DNA of 64,000 bases from JANQPX01 sp965222015 (GCA_965222015.1 CBDCTL010000012.1:128425-192424), one strand, 5' to 3'; positions 1 through 9,445 are shown, numbered from the stretch's first letter. Notes: generated from the letters alone by a model not told the origin. Translations and numbers: made by a program.

Positions 1-368
1 GGGTCGGTCGCGCGATCGGGATTGAGCGGATCGACGATCCATTCCTCGCCGTCCGGGCGTTCGATCGCGAGCTTGTATTCGAAACGTCCGCCGTCCCTGA
101 CCGGCAGGCGAAGATGCCAGAGACCGGTTTCCGCCAGGCGATCGAGCGGCGTCGCTTCCACACCGCTCTCGATCCAGCGGAGAAGGGCGACCCGCAGGGC
201 CTCGCCCCGCCAGAGAAAGGTGCAGAAGCCGGGCTCGACCAGCGGCAGGGTCGCCTTGTCCAGAAAGGCCGCGATCGCGTCCTCCGACGGCCGCTCCCCG
301 ACCAGAAGGCGCGCGAGGTCCGGATGGTGTGGTTCGTTCGAGACCGCGTCGCTCACCGCTTCATCCAT
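1..368 (-). CDS. Esterase-like protein, N-terminal part (runs off the window)
   Basis: The minus-strand frame opens with ATG at 368 (MDEAVSDAVSNEP) and stays open to base 1, so about 122 N-terminal residues are visible. The stretch LWHLRLPVRDGGRFEYKLAI followed by WIVDPLNPDRA resembles the N-terminal E-set/CBM48-like domain of enterochelin-esterase-type hydrolases, where 'YKL...W..DPLNP' is a common motif. The catalytic alpha/beta-hydrolase part would lie to the left of the window and cannot be checked. It starts 31 bp downstream of the smpB stop codon, on the same strand. The family assignment rests on one motif and is an inference. Confidence 0.5.
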   Translation of the reverse strand, partial: MDEAVSDAVSNEPHHPDLARLLVGERPSEDAIAAFLDKATLPLVEPGFCTFLWRGEALRVALLRWIESGVEATPLDRLAETGLWHLRLPVRDGGRFEYKLAIERPDGEEWIVDPLNPDRATD

Positions 369-399
369 GCAGAGTGGCCCGCCGCCAGGTCGCAGTAAG

Positions 400-879
400 T
401 CAGTCGCGAAGGCTCTTCTTAAAGAGCTGTTCCTTTTCGCGCTTCCAGTCACGATCCTTGATGCTGTGGCGCTTGTCGACCGTGGTCTTGCCGCGGGCGA
501 GGCCGATCTCGAGCTTGGCGAGGCCGCGCGGGTTGAAGTAGAGCGAAAGGGGGATGATGGTCTGGCCCTTCTTCTTCACCGCACCGGCCAGCTTCGCCAT
601 CTCCTTCTTCTTCAAGAGCAGCTTTCGCGGGCGCTTGGGCTCGTGATTGAAGCGGTTGCCGCCGCGATATTCGGAGATGGTGGCGTTGATCAGGAAGATC
701 TCGCCGCCCTGCTCGGCGGCATAGGCCTCGTTGATGGTCGCCCGGCCGTCGCGCAGGGACTTCACCTCGGTGCCGACCAGCATGAGCCCGGCCTCGAAGC
801 GTTCGTCGATGAAATAGTCGTGGGTCGCCCGGCGGTTTCTGGCGACGACCTTGCGGCCGGGCGTCTGTTCCTTGGCCAC
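400..879 (-). CDS. smpB: SsrA-binding protein SmpB
   Basis: The 159-residue basic protein has the usual SmpB length. It binds tmRNA and delivers it to stalled ribosomes for trans-translation in the cytoplasm. Family signatures are GTEVKSLRDGRATINEAY (about residues 36-53), the tmRNA-binding stretch FNHEPKRPRKLLL (about 77-89), and a lysine-rich C-terminal tail ending KKSLRD that would enter the mRNA channel. It lies 4 bp downstream of dapA on the same strand, so the two are probably co-transcribed; dapA-smpB is a common alphaproteobacterial order. Confidence 0.96.
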   Translation of the reverse strand: MAKEQTPGRKVVARNRRATHDYFIDERFEAGLMLVGTEVKSLRDGRATINEAYAAEQGGEIFLINATISEYRGGNRFNHEPKRPRKLLLKKKEMAKLAGAVKKKGQTIIPLSLYFNPRGLAKLEIGLARGKTTVDKRHSIKDRDWKREKEQLFKKSLRD

Positions 880-883
880 GGCT

Positions 884-1759
884 TCAGTTGATCAGCCCGG
901 CCGACGTCATCGCCGCCTCGACCGCCCGCCTCGTGCTTTCCGAACACGCGACCATGGGCAGGCGGATCTCGGCGTCGGCCTTGCCGAGGCGGGCGACGGC
1001 GTATTTGACCGGGGCCGGGCTGGTCTCGACGAACAGCGCCTTGTGCAACGGCATCAGCCTCCGGTGAATGGCGAGCGCGCCCGCGGCGTCGCCCTGTCGC
1101 CAGGCGGCGTGCATTTCGGCGCAAAGGCGCGGCGCCACATTCGCGGTGACCGAAATCGCGCCGTGGCCGCCATGGGCGAGAAAGGCGACGGCCGTGGCGT
1201 CCTCGCCGGTGAGCTGGCAGAAATCCTCACCGCAGGTCGCCGTGGTCAGCAGCGGGCGTCCCATGTCGCCGGTCGAGTCCTTGACGCCGACGATGTTCGG
1301 CAGCTCGGCGAGCTTCGCCATGGTCTCGACGCTCATGTCGACGATGCAACGGCCCGGGATGTTGTAGATGATCACCGGGATGTCGACCGCCTCGGCGATC
1401 GCCTTGTAGTGGGCGTAGAGGCCGTCCTGGGTGGGCTTGTTGTAATAAGGCGTCACCACGAGGGCCGCGTCCGCGCCCGCCTTCTTCGCGTGTTCGGTGA
1501 AGTCGATCGCCTCGGCCGTGGAATTCGAGCCGGTGCCGGCGATCACCGGAATGCGACCGCCGACCGCGTCGACGGTGATCTCCACCACGCGCTTGTGCTC
1601 GTCATGGCTGAGGGTCGGCGATTCGCCGGTGGTGCCGACCGGCACGATGGCATCCGTGCCCTCTTCGATATGCCACTCGACCAGATCTCGAAGCGCGTTT
1701 TCGTCGACCGCACCGTTGCGAAAAGGCGTGATCAACGCCACAATGGACCCGCGAAACAT
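884..1759 (-). CDS. dapA: 4-hydroxy-tetrahydrodipicolinate synthase
   Basis: This 291-residue TIM-barrel enzyme condenses pyruvate with aspartate semialdehyde, the first committed step towards lysine and diaminopimelate. The pyruvate-binding GTTGES lies at residues 42-47, the catalytic tyrosine in IIYNIPGR at about 132, and the Schiff-base lysine in VGVKDSTGD at 160. Length matches the family. It leads the dapA-smpB pair. The divergent gene on its other side encodes a lytic transglycosylase, so a murein-precursor gene and a murein-turnover gene share this intergenic region. Confidence 0.96.
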   Translation of the reverse strand: MFRGSIVALITPFRNGAVDENALRDLVEWHIEEGTDAIVPVGTTGESPTLSHDEHKRVVEITVDAVGGRIPVIAGTGSNSTAEAIDFTEHAKKAGADAALVVTPYYNKPTQDGLYAHYKAIAEAVDIPVIIYNIPGRCIVDMSVETMAKLAELPNIVGVKDSTGDMGRPLLTTATCGEDFCQLTGEDATAVAFLAHGGHGAISVTANVAPRLCAEMHAAWRQGDAAGALAIHRRLMPLHKALFVETSPAPVKYAVARLGKADAEIRLPMVACSESTRRAVEAAMTSAGLIN

Positions 1760-1988
1760 TGTGTAAATCCTCTCAGCGGATTAAGGCTTGCTGAACCTCG
1801 TCGCACCATAGGGTCAGCCAACGGGTGCGGCAAGTGGGGTGCGCATGGCAGGCAGTGCCTGCCTGCCCTCGATGGGGGTCGAGACTCGCGGTGGAGACGG
1901 GTCGCTTGGCGACGAGGCAAAGCGGGGAATCATGGCGCTAGACGGAACCGGCACGTCAGAGCTTCCTGAAGCGAGACGCGCCCCGGTC

Positions 1989-4202
1989 ATGTCCGGCCGT
2001 CGCCGGCCGAGGCCGCTGCGCGCAGCCTGGCGCTTTCTCCTGGCGTCACTGTTCACCATCCCCTGGCTGGCATTCGAGGCCGAGGCCGAACTGTCTGCGG
2101 ACGACTACGCGATCATCGGCGAAGCGCTGCACGCCACCGAGACGGACGAGTGGCCCCGCGCACTCAGGCTGATGGGCGCGGTCGACGACCCGCTCGCCGA
2201 AAAGCTGTTCCGCTGGATGATCCTGCGGAGAGGCGGGCGCGACGTCGGTTTCGACGCCATCGCCGGCTTCATCGTCGAGAATCCGGACTGGCCCGGGATG
2301 GAGGAGCTGCAGCGGCTCGCCGAAGCGCGGCTCACCGATTCCGCAGACAAGGCGCTGACCCTGAAGCTGTTCGAACGACGCCGACCCCTGACCGCACGCG
2401 GGCGGATCCGACATGCCGAGGCCCTGTTCGATGCGGGCGAGACCGAAGCGGCGGTTCGCGATGTCCGGCGCGCCTGGGTTCAGGGCCGGTTCTCGGCGCG
2501 CGAGGAGAAGCGGTTCCTGACGCGCCACGGCCGCCATCTCCGTCCCGGCGATCATATCGCCCGTCTGGACAGCCTGCTTTGGGATCGCGATCGACGTGCC
2601 GCCAAGCGCATGCTCGAGCGGGTTTCGGAGGCTTATGCCCGGCTCGGCAAGGCGCGGCTCGCTCTGCAGGCCCAGGCCCCGGGCGTCGATGTCGCGGTCG
2701 AGGCCGTGCCGGCGGCGCTCGCGGACGATCCGGGTCTGCTCTACGACCGCATCCGCTGGCGGCGGTTGAAACGCCTTCATGACGGTGCCAAGGAACTGCT
2801 GCTGGCGCCGCCGGAGCGCCTCGGCCGTGCCGACCGCTGGTGGTTCGAGCGCTCCTATCAGGTCCGCCGCGCGATCGAGGCGCGGCAGTTCGACGAGGCC
2901 TATCGCCTGGCGAGCCGGCACGGGCAGCTCAAAGGCGGCGACTACGCCGAAGCCGAGTGGCTCTCGGGCTGGCTGGCGCTGCGCTTCACGAAGCGGCCGA
3001 AGACGGCGTTTCGGCATTTCGTCCGCCTGTACGACCGGGTCAAGGCGCCGGTGCGCCAGGCGCGCGCCGCCTATTGGGCGGGCCGGGCCGCGGCCTCGCA
3101 GGGCGACGACGCCGGCGCCGTCGCCTGGTATCGCCGCGGCGCCATACACGGCGCGAGCTATTACGGCCAGCTCGCGCGGCTCGAGCTCGGCGACGAGGAG
3201 ATTCTGGCGCTGCCGACCGAACCCACCGAGGGTGAGCGCGCAGCCTTCGAGGCGCAGGAGCTGGCCGAGGTCGCGCGTCTGCTGATCGCGGTCGGCGATC
3301 GCCGCTATCTCGAGGATTTTCTGGGCCAGCTCGCGGACAACGCGACCACGGCGGCGGAAATCGGGATGATCGCCGACTACGCCGATGCCGCCGGCCACCC
3401 GACGCTCCTGGCGCGGCTCGGCCGCATCGCCGCCTTCGAGGGCAAGGTGCACGAGAAGGCGGCCTTCCCGATCCCCACGATCGATGGGCTGCTGCGGCCG
3501 GCGGCCACGATCGAGCCCTCCCTCCTCCTGAGCGTCGCGCGCCAGGAGAGCATGTTCCGCTCCGGCGCCGCGAGCCCGGCGGGTGCCCGTGGTCTTCTGC
3601 AGCTCATCCCTTCCACGGCACGGATCGTCGCACGCGACGTCGGCGCCCCCTACGATCCGGACCGGCTGGTCGCCGACCCCGACTACAACGCCTTTCTGGG
3701 CGGTCATTATCTGCGCTCGCTGATCGAGCGTTTCGACGGCGAGCTGGCGCTGGCGCTGGCCGGCTACAATGCCGGCCCGCTTCGGGTCAAACGCTGGCTG
3801 GAGCTGCATGGCGATCCGCGCGGCCATGATCGCTACGCCCTGATCGACTGGATCGAGCTGATACCGTTCGACGAGACCCGTAACTATGTGCAGCGCGTGC
3901 TGGAGGGCTACGGCGTCTACAAGCGCCGCCTCGCCGCAACCAAGATCGAGCTGATCGACTATCCCGGCGTCAACCTGCTGCATCCGCCGCGCCGGCCGGC
4001 TTTCAGACCGGCTGATCTCGCCACCGGCCTCTCGGTGGCGCGATCGGGGGATGCAGAGTTCGCGGCGGTGCACCGCCCTGCCCTGAAGCCGCTGGATCAC
4101 CTGCCGGTGGTGGTCGAGCGCAGCTTCGACGGCGGCCGCGCCCAGGACGTCGCCGCCGACGAGGAGGCCGATCCGGCCGCGCCGGCGGCGCCGCAGCTGT
4201 GA
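1989..4202 (+). CDS. Soluble lytic murein transglycosylase (Slt70 type)
   Basis: From the ATG at 1989 the product is 737 residues and begins with an arginine-rich n-region and hydrophobic core (LAASLFTIPWLAF) typical of a signal peptide ending near AEA. In-frame ATGs also exist at 1839 and 1932, but they would put a polar leader before the signal. A long alpha-helical repeat region is followed by a GH23 catalytic domain: ARQES carries the catalytic glutamate (about residue 520), then GARGLLQLIPSTA and ALAGYNAGP. It cleaves peptidoglycan glycan strands to 1,6-anhydromuropeptides in the periplasm. Its TGA overlaps the GTG start of the next gene by 3 bases. Confidence 0.9.
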   Translation: MSGRRRPRPLRAAWRFLLASLFTIPWLAFEAEAELSADDYAIIGEALHATETDEWPRALRLMGAVDDPLAEKLFRWMILRRGGRDVGFDAIAGFIVENPDWPGMEELQRLAEARLTDSADKALTLKLFERRRPLTARGRIRHAEALFDAGETEAAVRDVRRAWVQGRFSAREEKRFLTRHGRHLRPGDHIARLDSLLWDRDRRAAKRMLERVSEAYARLGKARLALQAQAPGVDVAVEAVPAALADDPGLLYDRIRWRRLKRLHDGAKELLLAPPERLGRADRWWFERSYQVRRAIEARQFDEAYRLASRHGQLKGGDYAEAEWLSGWLALRFTKRPKTAFRHFVRLYDRVKAPVRQARAAYWAGRAAASQGDDAGAVAWYRRGAIHGASYYGQLARLELGDEEILALPTEPTEGERAAFEAQELAEVARLLIAVGDRRYLEDFLGQLADNATTAAEIGMIADYADAAGHPTLLARLGRIAAFEGKVHEKAAFPIPTIDGLLRPAATIEPSLLLSVARQESMFRSGAASPAGARGLLQLIPSTARIVARDVGAPYDPDRLVADPDYNAFLGGHYLRSLIERFDGELALALAGYNAGPLRVKRWLELHGDPRGHDRYALIDWIELIPFDETRNYVQRVLEGYGVYKRRLAATKIELIDYPGVNLLHPPRRPAFRPADLATGLSVARSGDAEFAAVHRPALKPLDHLPVVVERSFDGGRAQDVAADEEADPAAPAAPQL

Positions 4203-4885
4203 GCCAGGTGGTCATGGCCAGGATCGGGGCCTGCGTGTTCGACGCCTATGGCACGCTGTTCGACGTGCATTCGGCGGTCGCCCGGCTTCGCGCCGATGTC
4301 GGACCGAAGGCGGATCAGCTGTCGCAGATCTGGCGCACCAAGCAGCTCGAATACACCTGGCTGCGGTCGCTGATGGGCGAATATCGGGATTTCTGGCAGC
4401 TCACCGGCGACGCCCTCGACTATGCGCTCGCGCAGACCGGCGTCGGCCCGGCCGCGATCCGCGATCGCCTGATGGACGCCTATCTCGGCCTTGACGCCTA
4501 TCCCGAGGTGCCGGCGATGCTCGGCCGTCTGAAGGCCGCCGGCCTGAAGACCGCGATCCTCTCCAACGGCGAACCGAACATGCTGGAGGCGGCCGTCAAG
4601 GCCGCAGGCCTCGCCAACCTCCTGGACCACGTGCTGTCGGTGGACGGCCTTCGGATCTACAAGCCGCATCCGACGGTCTATCAGCTCGCCGTCGACCGGC
4701 TGGGCGTCAGGCCGGACGCGATCGCGTTTCAGTCCTCGAACGCCTGGGACGTGCATGGCGCGTCGGTGTTCGGCTTTCGCCCGGTCTGGATCAACCGTTT
4801 CGGCGCGCCGGCCGAACGCCTGCCCGGAAAAGCCGAGCACGAGATGACCGATCTCACCGGCCTGCCCGGCCTGCTCGGCGTTTGA
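4199..4885 (+). CDS. Haloacid dehalogenase type II (HAD superfamily)
   Basis: 228 residues starting at a GTG that overlaps the preceding stop codon. HAD motif I is VFDAYGTLFD with nucleophile Asp15. The (S)-2-haloacid dehalogenase signatures SNGEPNM, KPHPTVYQ and SSNAWDVHGA are all present, so the residues that set this subfamily apart from phosphatases are intact. Members hydrolyse L-2-haloalkanoates to D-2-hydroxyacids through an aspartyl-ester intermediate. Translational coupling to the transglycosylase is clear, but a shared function is not. The natural substrate cannot be read from sequence. Confidence 0.88.
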   Translation: MSQVVMARIGACVFDAYGTLFDVHSAVARLRADVGPKADQLSQIWRTKQLEYTWLRSLMGEYRDFWQLTGDALDYALAQTGVGPAAIRDRLMDAYLGLDAYPEVPAMLGRLKAAGLKTAILSNGEPNMLEAAVKAAGLANLLDHVLSVDGLRIYKPHPTVYQLAVDRLGVRPDAIAFQSSNAWDVHGASVFGFRPVWINRFGAPAERLPGKAEHEMTDLTGLPGLLGV

Positions 4886-4917
4886 GACGCGGGCCGCATT
4901 TCCGGAGGGAGTGACCA

Positions 4918-5913
4918 ATGTCATCCGTCGACGACCTTCCGACCTTCGCCGACGTGGAGGCGGCGGCGGCGCGCCTGGAGGGTATCGCCAGACGCACGCC
5001 GCTTCTCGAATCCGATCTCCTGAACGACCGCGTCGGCGGCCGTCTGCTGGTCAAGGCTGAGCCGCTGCAGCGGACCGGATCGTTCAAATTCCGCGGCGCC
5101 TACAACGCGATCAGCCGGGTGGTCGAGCGGGACGGCAAGCGCCCCGTCGTCGCCTTCTCCTCCGGCAATCATGCCCAGGGCGTGGCGCTCGCGGCGAAGC
5201 TTCTGGGCGTGCCCGCGACCATCGTCATGCCGTCCGACGCACCTTTGATCAAGCAGCGCAACACGCGCGCCTACGGCGCGGATCTCCGTCTCATGGATCG
5301 CTACCGCGAAAGCCGCGAGGAGATCGGCGCCGAGATCGCACGGACCACCGGGGCGGCGCTGATCAATCCCTACGACGATCCGGCCATCGTCTCCGGGCAG
5401 GGCACGGTCGGCCTCGAAATCGGCGAGCAGGCGGAGGAACTCGGCGCAACGCTCGATACGGTGCTGATCTGCTGCGGTGGCGGCGGGCTGACCGCGGGGT
5501 CGTCTTTGGCGCTCAAGGAGAGGAACCCGGATCTTCCGATCCATGCGGTCGAACCCGAGGGCTATGACGACACCAAGCGGTCGCTCGAAGCGGGCGAACG
5601 GCGGTCGATCGAGCTCGGGACGCCGACGCTTTGCGATGCGCTTCTCGCGACGACGCCCGGCGAACTCACCTTCGCGATCAACAAGAGCCTCGGGGTGCGG
5701 GGCCTGACGATCACGGATGACGAGGCCCTGGACGCGATGGCCGTCGCGTTCGAAACACTGAAGCTGGTGCTCGAACCCGGCGGCGCCGCTGCCCTGGCCG
5801 CCGCGCTGTCCGGCCGCATCGAGACGAAAGGCCGGACCGTCGCAGTGGTCGCATCAGGCGGCAATGTCGATCCGGCCACATTTGCGCGAGCGCTCGAGCG
5901 GCGTTCGACCTGA
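4918..5913 (+). CDS. PLP-dependent threonine/serine dehydratase
   Basis: 331 residues, fold-type II PLP enzyme without a C-terminal ACT domain, so it is more like a catabolic or side-activity dehydratase than biosynthetic IlvA. The PLP lysine is in GSFKFRGAYN (Lys57), the substrate loop is SSGNHAQG (81-88), the phosphate-binding glycine loop is CCGGGGLTAGSS, and ASGGNVD lies near the end. A ribosome-binding site, GGAGGGAG, precedes the ATG. It could deaminate threonine or serine, or act on 3-hydroxyaspartate or a hydroxyectoine breakdown product as EutB-like relatives do; I cannot decide between these. Confidence 0.88.
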   Translation: MSSVDDLPTFADVEAAAARLEGIARRTPLLESDLLNDRVGGRLLVKAEPLQRTGSFKFRGAYNAISRVVERDGKRPVVAFSSGNHAQGVALAAKLLGVPATIVMPSDAPLIKQRNTRAYGADLRLMDRYRESREEIGAEIARTTGAALINPYDDPAIVSGQGTVGLEIGEQAEELGATLDTVLICCGGGGLTAGSSLALKERNPDLPIHAVEPEGYDDTKRSLEAGERRSIELGTPTLCDALLATTPGELTFAINKSLGVRGLTITDDEALDAMAVAFETLKLVLEPGGAAALAAALSGRIETKGRTVAVVASGGNVDPATFARALERRST

Positions 5914-5988
5914 CCCCTTGCCGTCGCCGCCTGCCCGGCGTATCCGACCTGTGGACGACCACCTGTCGAACATCTGGGGAGGATACCG

Positions 5989-6906
5989 ATGAAAACGGCC
6001 GGCCTGCTGCTGATCCTGATCGTGATCGCCGGTCTCGCCTGGCTGTTCGTTCCCTGGCACGGCGAAGCACCCGAGATCGACACCGTCGGCGATCCGAAGC
6101 GCGGCGAATATGTGCTGGCCATGGGCGGCTGCGTCGCCTGCCACACCGACGAGAAAGGGGGCGGCGCTTTCCTGGCGGGCGGCCGGGCGCTTGCGACGCC
6201 GTTCGGCACCTTCCATTCGCCCAACATCACGCCCGACCCCGAGACCGGCATCGGCGGCTGGACCACCGGCGAATTCGTGCGCGCGATGCGCGAAGGGATC
6301 TCGCCGGACGGCCTCCACTACTATCCGTCCTTCCCCTACCCCTCCTATGCGAAGATGACCGAGCAGGACGTGGTCGACCTCAAGGCCTATCTCGACACGG
6401 TCGAGCCGGTCAACGCTCCGTTCGAAGGCCACGAGCTCGGCTTTCCCTTCAACATCCGCGCGAGCCTCGCCGGTTGGAAGCTGTTGTTTTTCGACGAAGC
6501 GTCGTTCCAGCCGGATCCGGAAAAATCCGAGAGCTGGAACCGGGGCGCCTATCTCGTCCGCGGTCCCGGTCATTGCGGCGAGTGCCACACGCCTAGAAAC
6601 CTCCTGGGCGGCCCCGAGGACGACCGCTATCTTGCCGGCAACCCGGTCGGCGCCGAAGGCAAGGCGACCCCCAACATCACGCCCCACGATACCGGCATCG
6701 GCGACTGGAGCGCCAATGACATCGCATTCTCGCTGGAGAGCGGTCTCAAGCCCGACTATGACAGCTTCGGCGCCGGCATGGGCGAGGTCGTGGACGACGC
6801 CACCAGCAAGCTGACCGCCGAGGACCGTGATGCGATCGCCGAGTTTCTTTTGTCCCTGCCGCCGGTGGAGAGTGAGGTGAAGAAGGAGGAGACGAGCGCG
6901 GACTGA
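5989..6906 (+). CDS. Dihaem c-type cytochrome
   Basis: 305 residues with an N-terminal membrane anchor or uncleaved signal (LLLILIVIAGLAWLF, residues 6-20) and two haem c attachment motifs, CVACH at 48-52 and CGECH at 196-200. Each is followed by a matching TPNI/SPNIT-type stretch, so the protein is two tandem cytochrome c domains facing the periplasm. This layout matches the electron-transfer subunits paired with alcohol or aldehyde dehydrogenases and related cytochromes. No dehydrogenase gene is next to it, so its partner is unknown. A short leader with GGGAGG precedes the ATG. Confidence 0.88.
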   Translation: MKTAGLLLILIVIAGLAWLFVPWHGEAPEIDTVGDPKRGEYVLAMGGCVACHTDEKGGGAFLAGGRALATPFGTFHSPNITPDPETGIGGWTTGEFVRAMREGISPDGLHYYPSFPYPSYAKMTEQDVVDLKAYLDTVEPVNAPFEGHELGFPFNIRASLAGWKLLFFDEASFQPDPEKSESWNRGAYLVRGPGHCGECHTPRNLLGGPEDDRYLAGNPVGAEGKATPNITPHDTGIGDWSANDIAFSLESGLKPDYDSFGAGMGEVVDDATSKLTAEDRDAIAEFLLSLPPVESEVKKEETSAD

Positions 6907-6926
6907 GCAGGCAGGACGCCGCCAGA

Positions 6927-7016
6927 CCTCGCAAGTCGACGCCTGATCCCGCGGGTCAACGCTTGACCTCGCAGGTCAACGCTTGACCCCGCAGGTCAAC
7001 GTTTGACCTCGCAGGC
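6927..7016. repeat. 20-bp tandem repeat at the 3' end of livF
   Basis: Four consecutive 20-bp units of the form CCTCGCAGGTCAACGCTTGA (6927, 6947, 6967, 6987) plus a partial fifth. On the minus strand the livF stop codon lies inside unit 4, and the extra units repeat the last codons and stop of livF into the intergenic space. It looks like local tandem duplication of the gene end. Confidence 0.85.
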
Positions 7017-7655
7017 GCCGCGTTCGATCACGTAGGTGACGTCGGCGATTTCCTCGATCAACGCGGGATTGCTCTCGGTCACGATCAGGGTGACGTCGGC
7101 ATAGCGCTCGCGCAGCGCCTTCAGCGCCTGGGCATAGCGGCCGGCGAGCGCCGGCGCCAGACCCTGGAAGGGTTCGTCGAGCAGCACGAGCTTCGTCCCG
7201 ATCATGAGCGCGCGGCCGAGCGCGATCATCTTGCCCTGACCGCCGCTGACCGAGCCCGCGGGGCGGTCCTTCATCTCGGCGAGTTCGGGCAGGACCTCGT
7301 AGATCGTCGCCATCCGCCGGTCGATCTCCGCGGCGTCCAGCCGCGCGACCTCGCCAGGCAGGCGGATATTGTCCTCGACATTGAAGCTCGCGAACAGCCG
7401 CCGGTCCTCCGGTGCGTAGCCGATGCCGAGGCCAGGGCGTCCGTGCGGCGGGACGGTGTCGAGCCGCAGCTCGCCCAGATGGATGCTGCCGGACATCAGC
7501 GGCAGGAAGCCCATGATGGTGCGCAGCGTGGTCGTCTTGCCGGCGCCGTTTCGCCCGATCAGCGCCGTGGTGCTGCCGGCGGGCAGGTCGAGATCGACGC
7601 CGCGCAGGACATGCACCCCTTCGATATGGACGTCGACGCCGACAAGCCTGAGCAT
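6996..7655 (-). CDS. livF: Branched-chain amino acid type ABC transporter ATP-binding protein LivF
   Basis: 219 residues. Walker A GRNGAGKTT lies at 34-42, the ABC signature is VSGGQGKM, and the Walker B region is KLVLLDEPFQGLAP. The short LivF class arrangement fits (two ATPases per transporter, LivF smaller than LivG). It powers uptake of branched-chain amino acids or amides through LivHM at the inner membrane. It is the last gene of a minus-strand run livH-livM-livG-livF, 3 bp after livG. Its stop codon sits within a tandem repeat. Confidence 0.93.
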   Translation of the reverse strand: MLRLVGVDVHIEGVHVLRGVDLDLPAGSTTALIGRNGAGKTTTLRTIMGFLPLMSGSIHLGELRLDTVPPHGRPGLGIGYAPEDRRLFASFNVEDNIRLPGEVARLDAAEIDRRMATIYEVLPELAEMKDRPAGSVSGGQGKMIALGRALMIGTKLVLLDEPFQGLAPALAGRYAQALKALRERYADVTLIVTESNPALIEEIADVTYVIERGACEVKR

Positions 7656-7658
7656 CGC

Positions 7659-8459
7659 TCAGACCCCGATCACGTCGCGGCGGACGTCGGCGTCGTTCAG
7701 GACGTCGTCGACGGTTCCGATCTTCTGGATCCGGCCGCCGTTCCAGACCGCCACCCGGTCGGCGTAACGCTCCACCACCTCCATGTCGTGCTCGACGAAG
7801 ACGGCGGTGACGTCCCGCTGCGCCAGGGCGTTGATCAGCACCTCCATGATCTCGAATTTTTCCGCCGAGGCGACGCCGCTGGTGGGCTCGTCCATGAACA
7901 GGAGCCGCGGCCGAAGCGCAAGCGCAAGCGCGATGTCGATGAGTTTTCGCGTCCCTTCGGGAAGTTCGCCGGTGATCTGGTCCGCGGTGTCGGCGACGCC
8001 GAGCAGGTCGAGCAGCGCGATCATGTCCCGGCGCGCGTCGATCCGCGCCATCGGAACGAACGGATTCCAGATCCGGTCCCTCGCCGAAGCGGCGATCAGC
8101 ATGTTCTCGAGTGCCGTGTGCTCGAGGAAAAGCTGCGGGATCTGGAACGCGCGCGCGATGCCGAGGCGCGTGATCGCGCGCGGTGAGCGCTTCGTGATGT
8201 CCCGATCTTCGAACAGCACCCTTCCTGTGGTCGGCTTCAGATAGCCGGTGCAGATATTCAAGAACGTGGTCTTGCCGGCGCCGTTCGGGCCGATGATCGC
8301 CAGATTCTCGCCCTCCAGGATCTCGATATCGACCCCATCGGCGGCAACCACCCCGCCGAAGCGAATCTGAATGCCCTCACAAACAAGCAGGCGGCGGGCG
8401 GCGGCCCGCGGCGGTGACTTGCCTGAGACTGGCTCGGCGGGGTGGTGCGAGGCGGTCAT
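7659..8459 (-). CDS. livG: Branched-chain amino acid type ABC transporter ATP-binding protein LivG
   Basis: 266 residues. Walker A is GPNGAGKTT (57-65) and the Walker B region is RLLFMDEPTSGVA, followed by a D-loop region and FVEHDMEVVERYADRV, the H-loop segment typical of LivG. The signature motif is the degenerate LPEGTRKLIDIA usually seen in LivG. The start overlaps the livM stop by 4 bp, so the two are translationally coupled. Confidence 0.93.
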   Translation of the reverse strand: MTASHHPAEPVSGKSPPRAAARRLLVCEGIQIRFGGVVAADGVDIEILEGENLAIIGPNGAGKTTFLNICTGYLKPTTGRVLFEDRDITKRSPRAITRLGIARAFQIPQLFLEHTALENMLIAASARDRIWNPFVPMARIDARRDMIALLDLLGVADTADQITGELPEGTRKLIDIALALALRPRLLFMDEPTSGVASAEKFEIMEVLINALAQRDVTAVFVEHDMEVVERYADRVAVWNGGRIQKIGTVDDVLNDADVRRDVIGV

Positions 8460-9445
8460 GGGTCGGTGGCTCGCTCGGGGCGTTCGGTGGCGGTGCGCGC
8501 GCCGGATCTCGGCATGAGGCTGTCATACAGCCCGACCAGGCCGCGAGGCGCGAACAGGATCACCAGGAGCAGGACCACGCCCAGCACCATCTGCCAGATG
8601 TCGGCGGCGAAGGCGGCGGCGTAGGTGCGCACGAGCTCGTAGACCAAAGAGCCGGCGAAAGCGCCGATCACATGGCCGCTGCCGCCGAGCACGGCGATGA
8701 ACACGAACTCGCCCGATCGGATCCAATAGCCGTATTCCGGGGTCACCAGCCCCTGGATCGCGGCCAGCAGCACGCCGCCGGTGCCGGCGAGCACGGCTGA
8801 GATGACATAGCCGATCAGCAGCACCTTTCGCGCGGAGAGGCCGAGATATTCGAGCCTCGTTTCGTTGGTCTTGATCGCGGCGAGCGCCTGACCCATGGGC
8901 GAGGCGAGATAGCGCTGCACGAAGACCGCCGAGGCGATGGCGATCAGGAGCGTCAGATAGAACAGGGTGTATTCGTAGGCGCTGCGCTCCATCACGATGC
9001 CGAGCACGGTCGGCCGGGCGACGCGCATGCCGTCCGAGCCGCCGGTGATGTGGAAGAATTTTTCCAGGATCGAATAGAGCACCATGGAGAAGGCGAGGTT
9101 CAGCATGCCGAAGAAAATGTAGCGATAGCCGACCACGAAAAAGCCGATCACCAGACCGAACACGACCGCGCAGACGATCCCGGCCAGCAGGAGCAGAAAA
9201 AGCTCGCCGCCGCCGGTAGCCGCGCCGAGAAAGGCGGCGGCGTAAGCGCTGGCGGCGAAGAACATGGCGTGGCCGAAGGAGACCTGGCCGGCGCGCAGCA
9301 GCACCACGATGCCGAGCACGGCGAGCCCCTTGGCGATCGCGATGGTGAGCACGATCTTGGACCAGGGTGCCAAGACGGGCATGGCCGCGATCAGGATGAT
9401 CGCCAGAACAGGCAGGAGGGCGCGAAGCGTTCGGCCGGACGTCAT
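8456..9445 (-). CDS. livM: Branched-chain amino acid type ABC transporter permease LivM
   Basis: 329 residues from ATG at 9445 (MTSGRTLRALLPVL). The reading frame stays open much further upstream, but that extension is only the GC-rich shadow of livH; the true start shares one base with the livH stop codon. It is a polytopic membrane protein with many hydrophobic segments and the LivM-type loop QALAAIKTNETRLEYLGLS, which couples to the ATPases. It forms the transmembrane pore with LivH. Confidence 0.92.
   Translation of the reverse strand: MTSGRTLRALLPVLAIILIAAMPVLAPWSKIVLTIAIAKGLAVLGIVVLLRAGQVSFGHAMFFAASAYAAAFLGAATGGGELFLLLLAGIVCAVVFGLVIGFFVVGYRYIFFGMLNLAFSMVLYSILEKFFHITGGSDGMRVARPTVLGIVMERSAYEYTLFYLTLLIAIASAVFVQRYLASPMGQALAAIKTNETRLEYLGLSARKVLLIGYVISAVLAGTGGVLLAAIQGLVTPEYGYWIRSGEFVFIAVLGGSGHVIGAFAGSLVYELVRTYAAAFAADIWQMVLGVVLLLVILFAPRGLVGLYDSLMPRSGARTATERPERATDP

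Noticed and set aside
2046..4100. Long open frame on the minus strand opposite the lytic transglycosylase
   Set aside because: It lacks any domain signal and mirrors the codon bias of the real gene; such antisense frames are common in high-GC DNA. The same applies opposite glnA, serA, the MscS channel and the PstS-OmpA gene.
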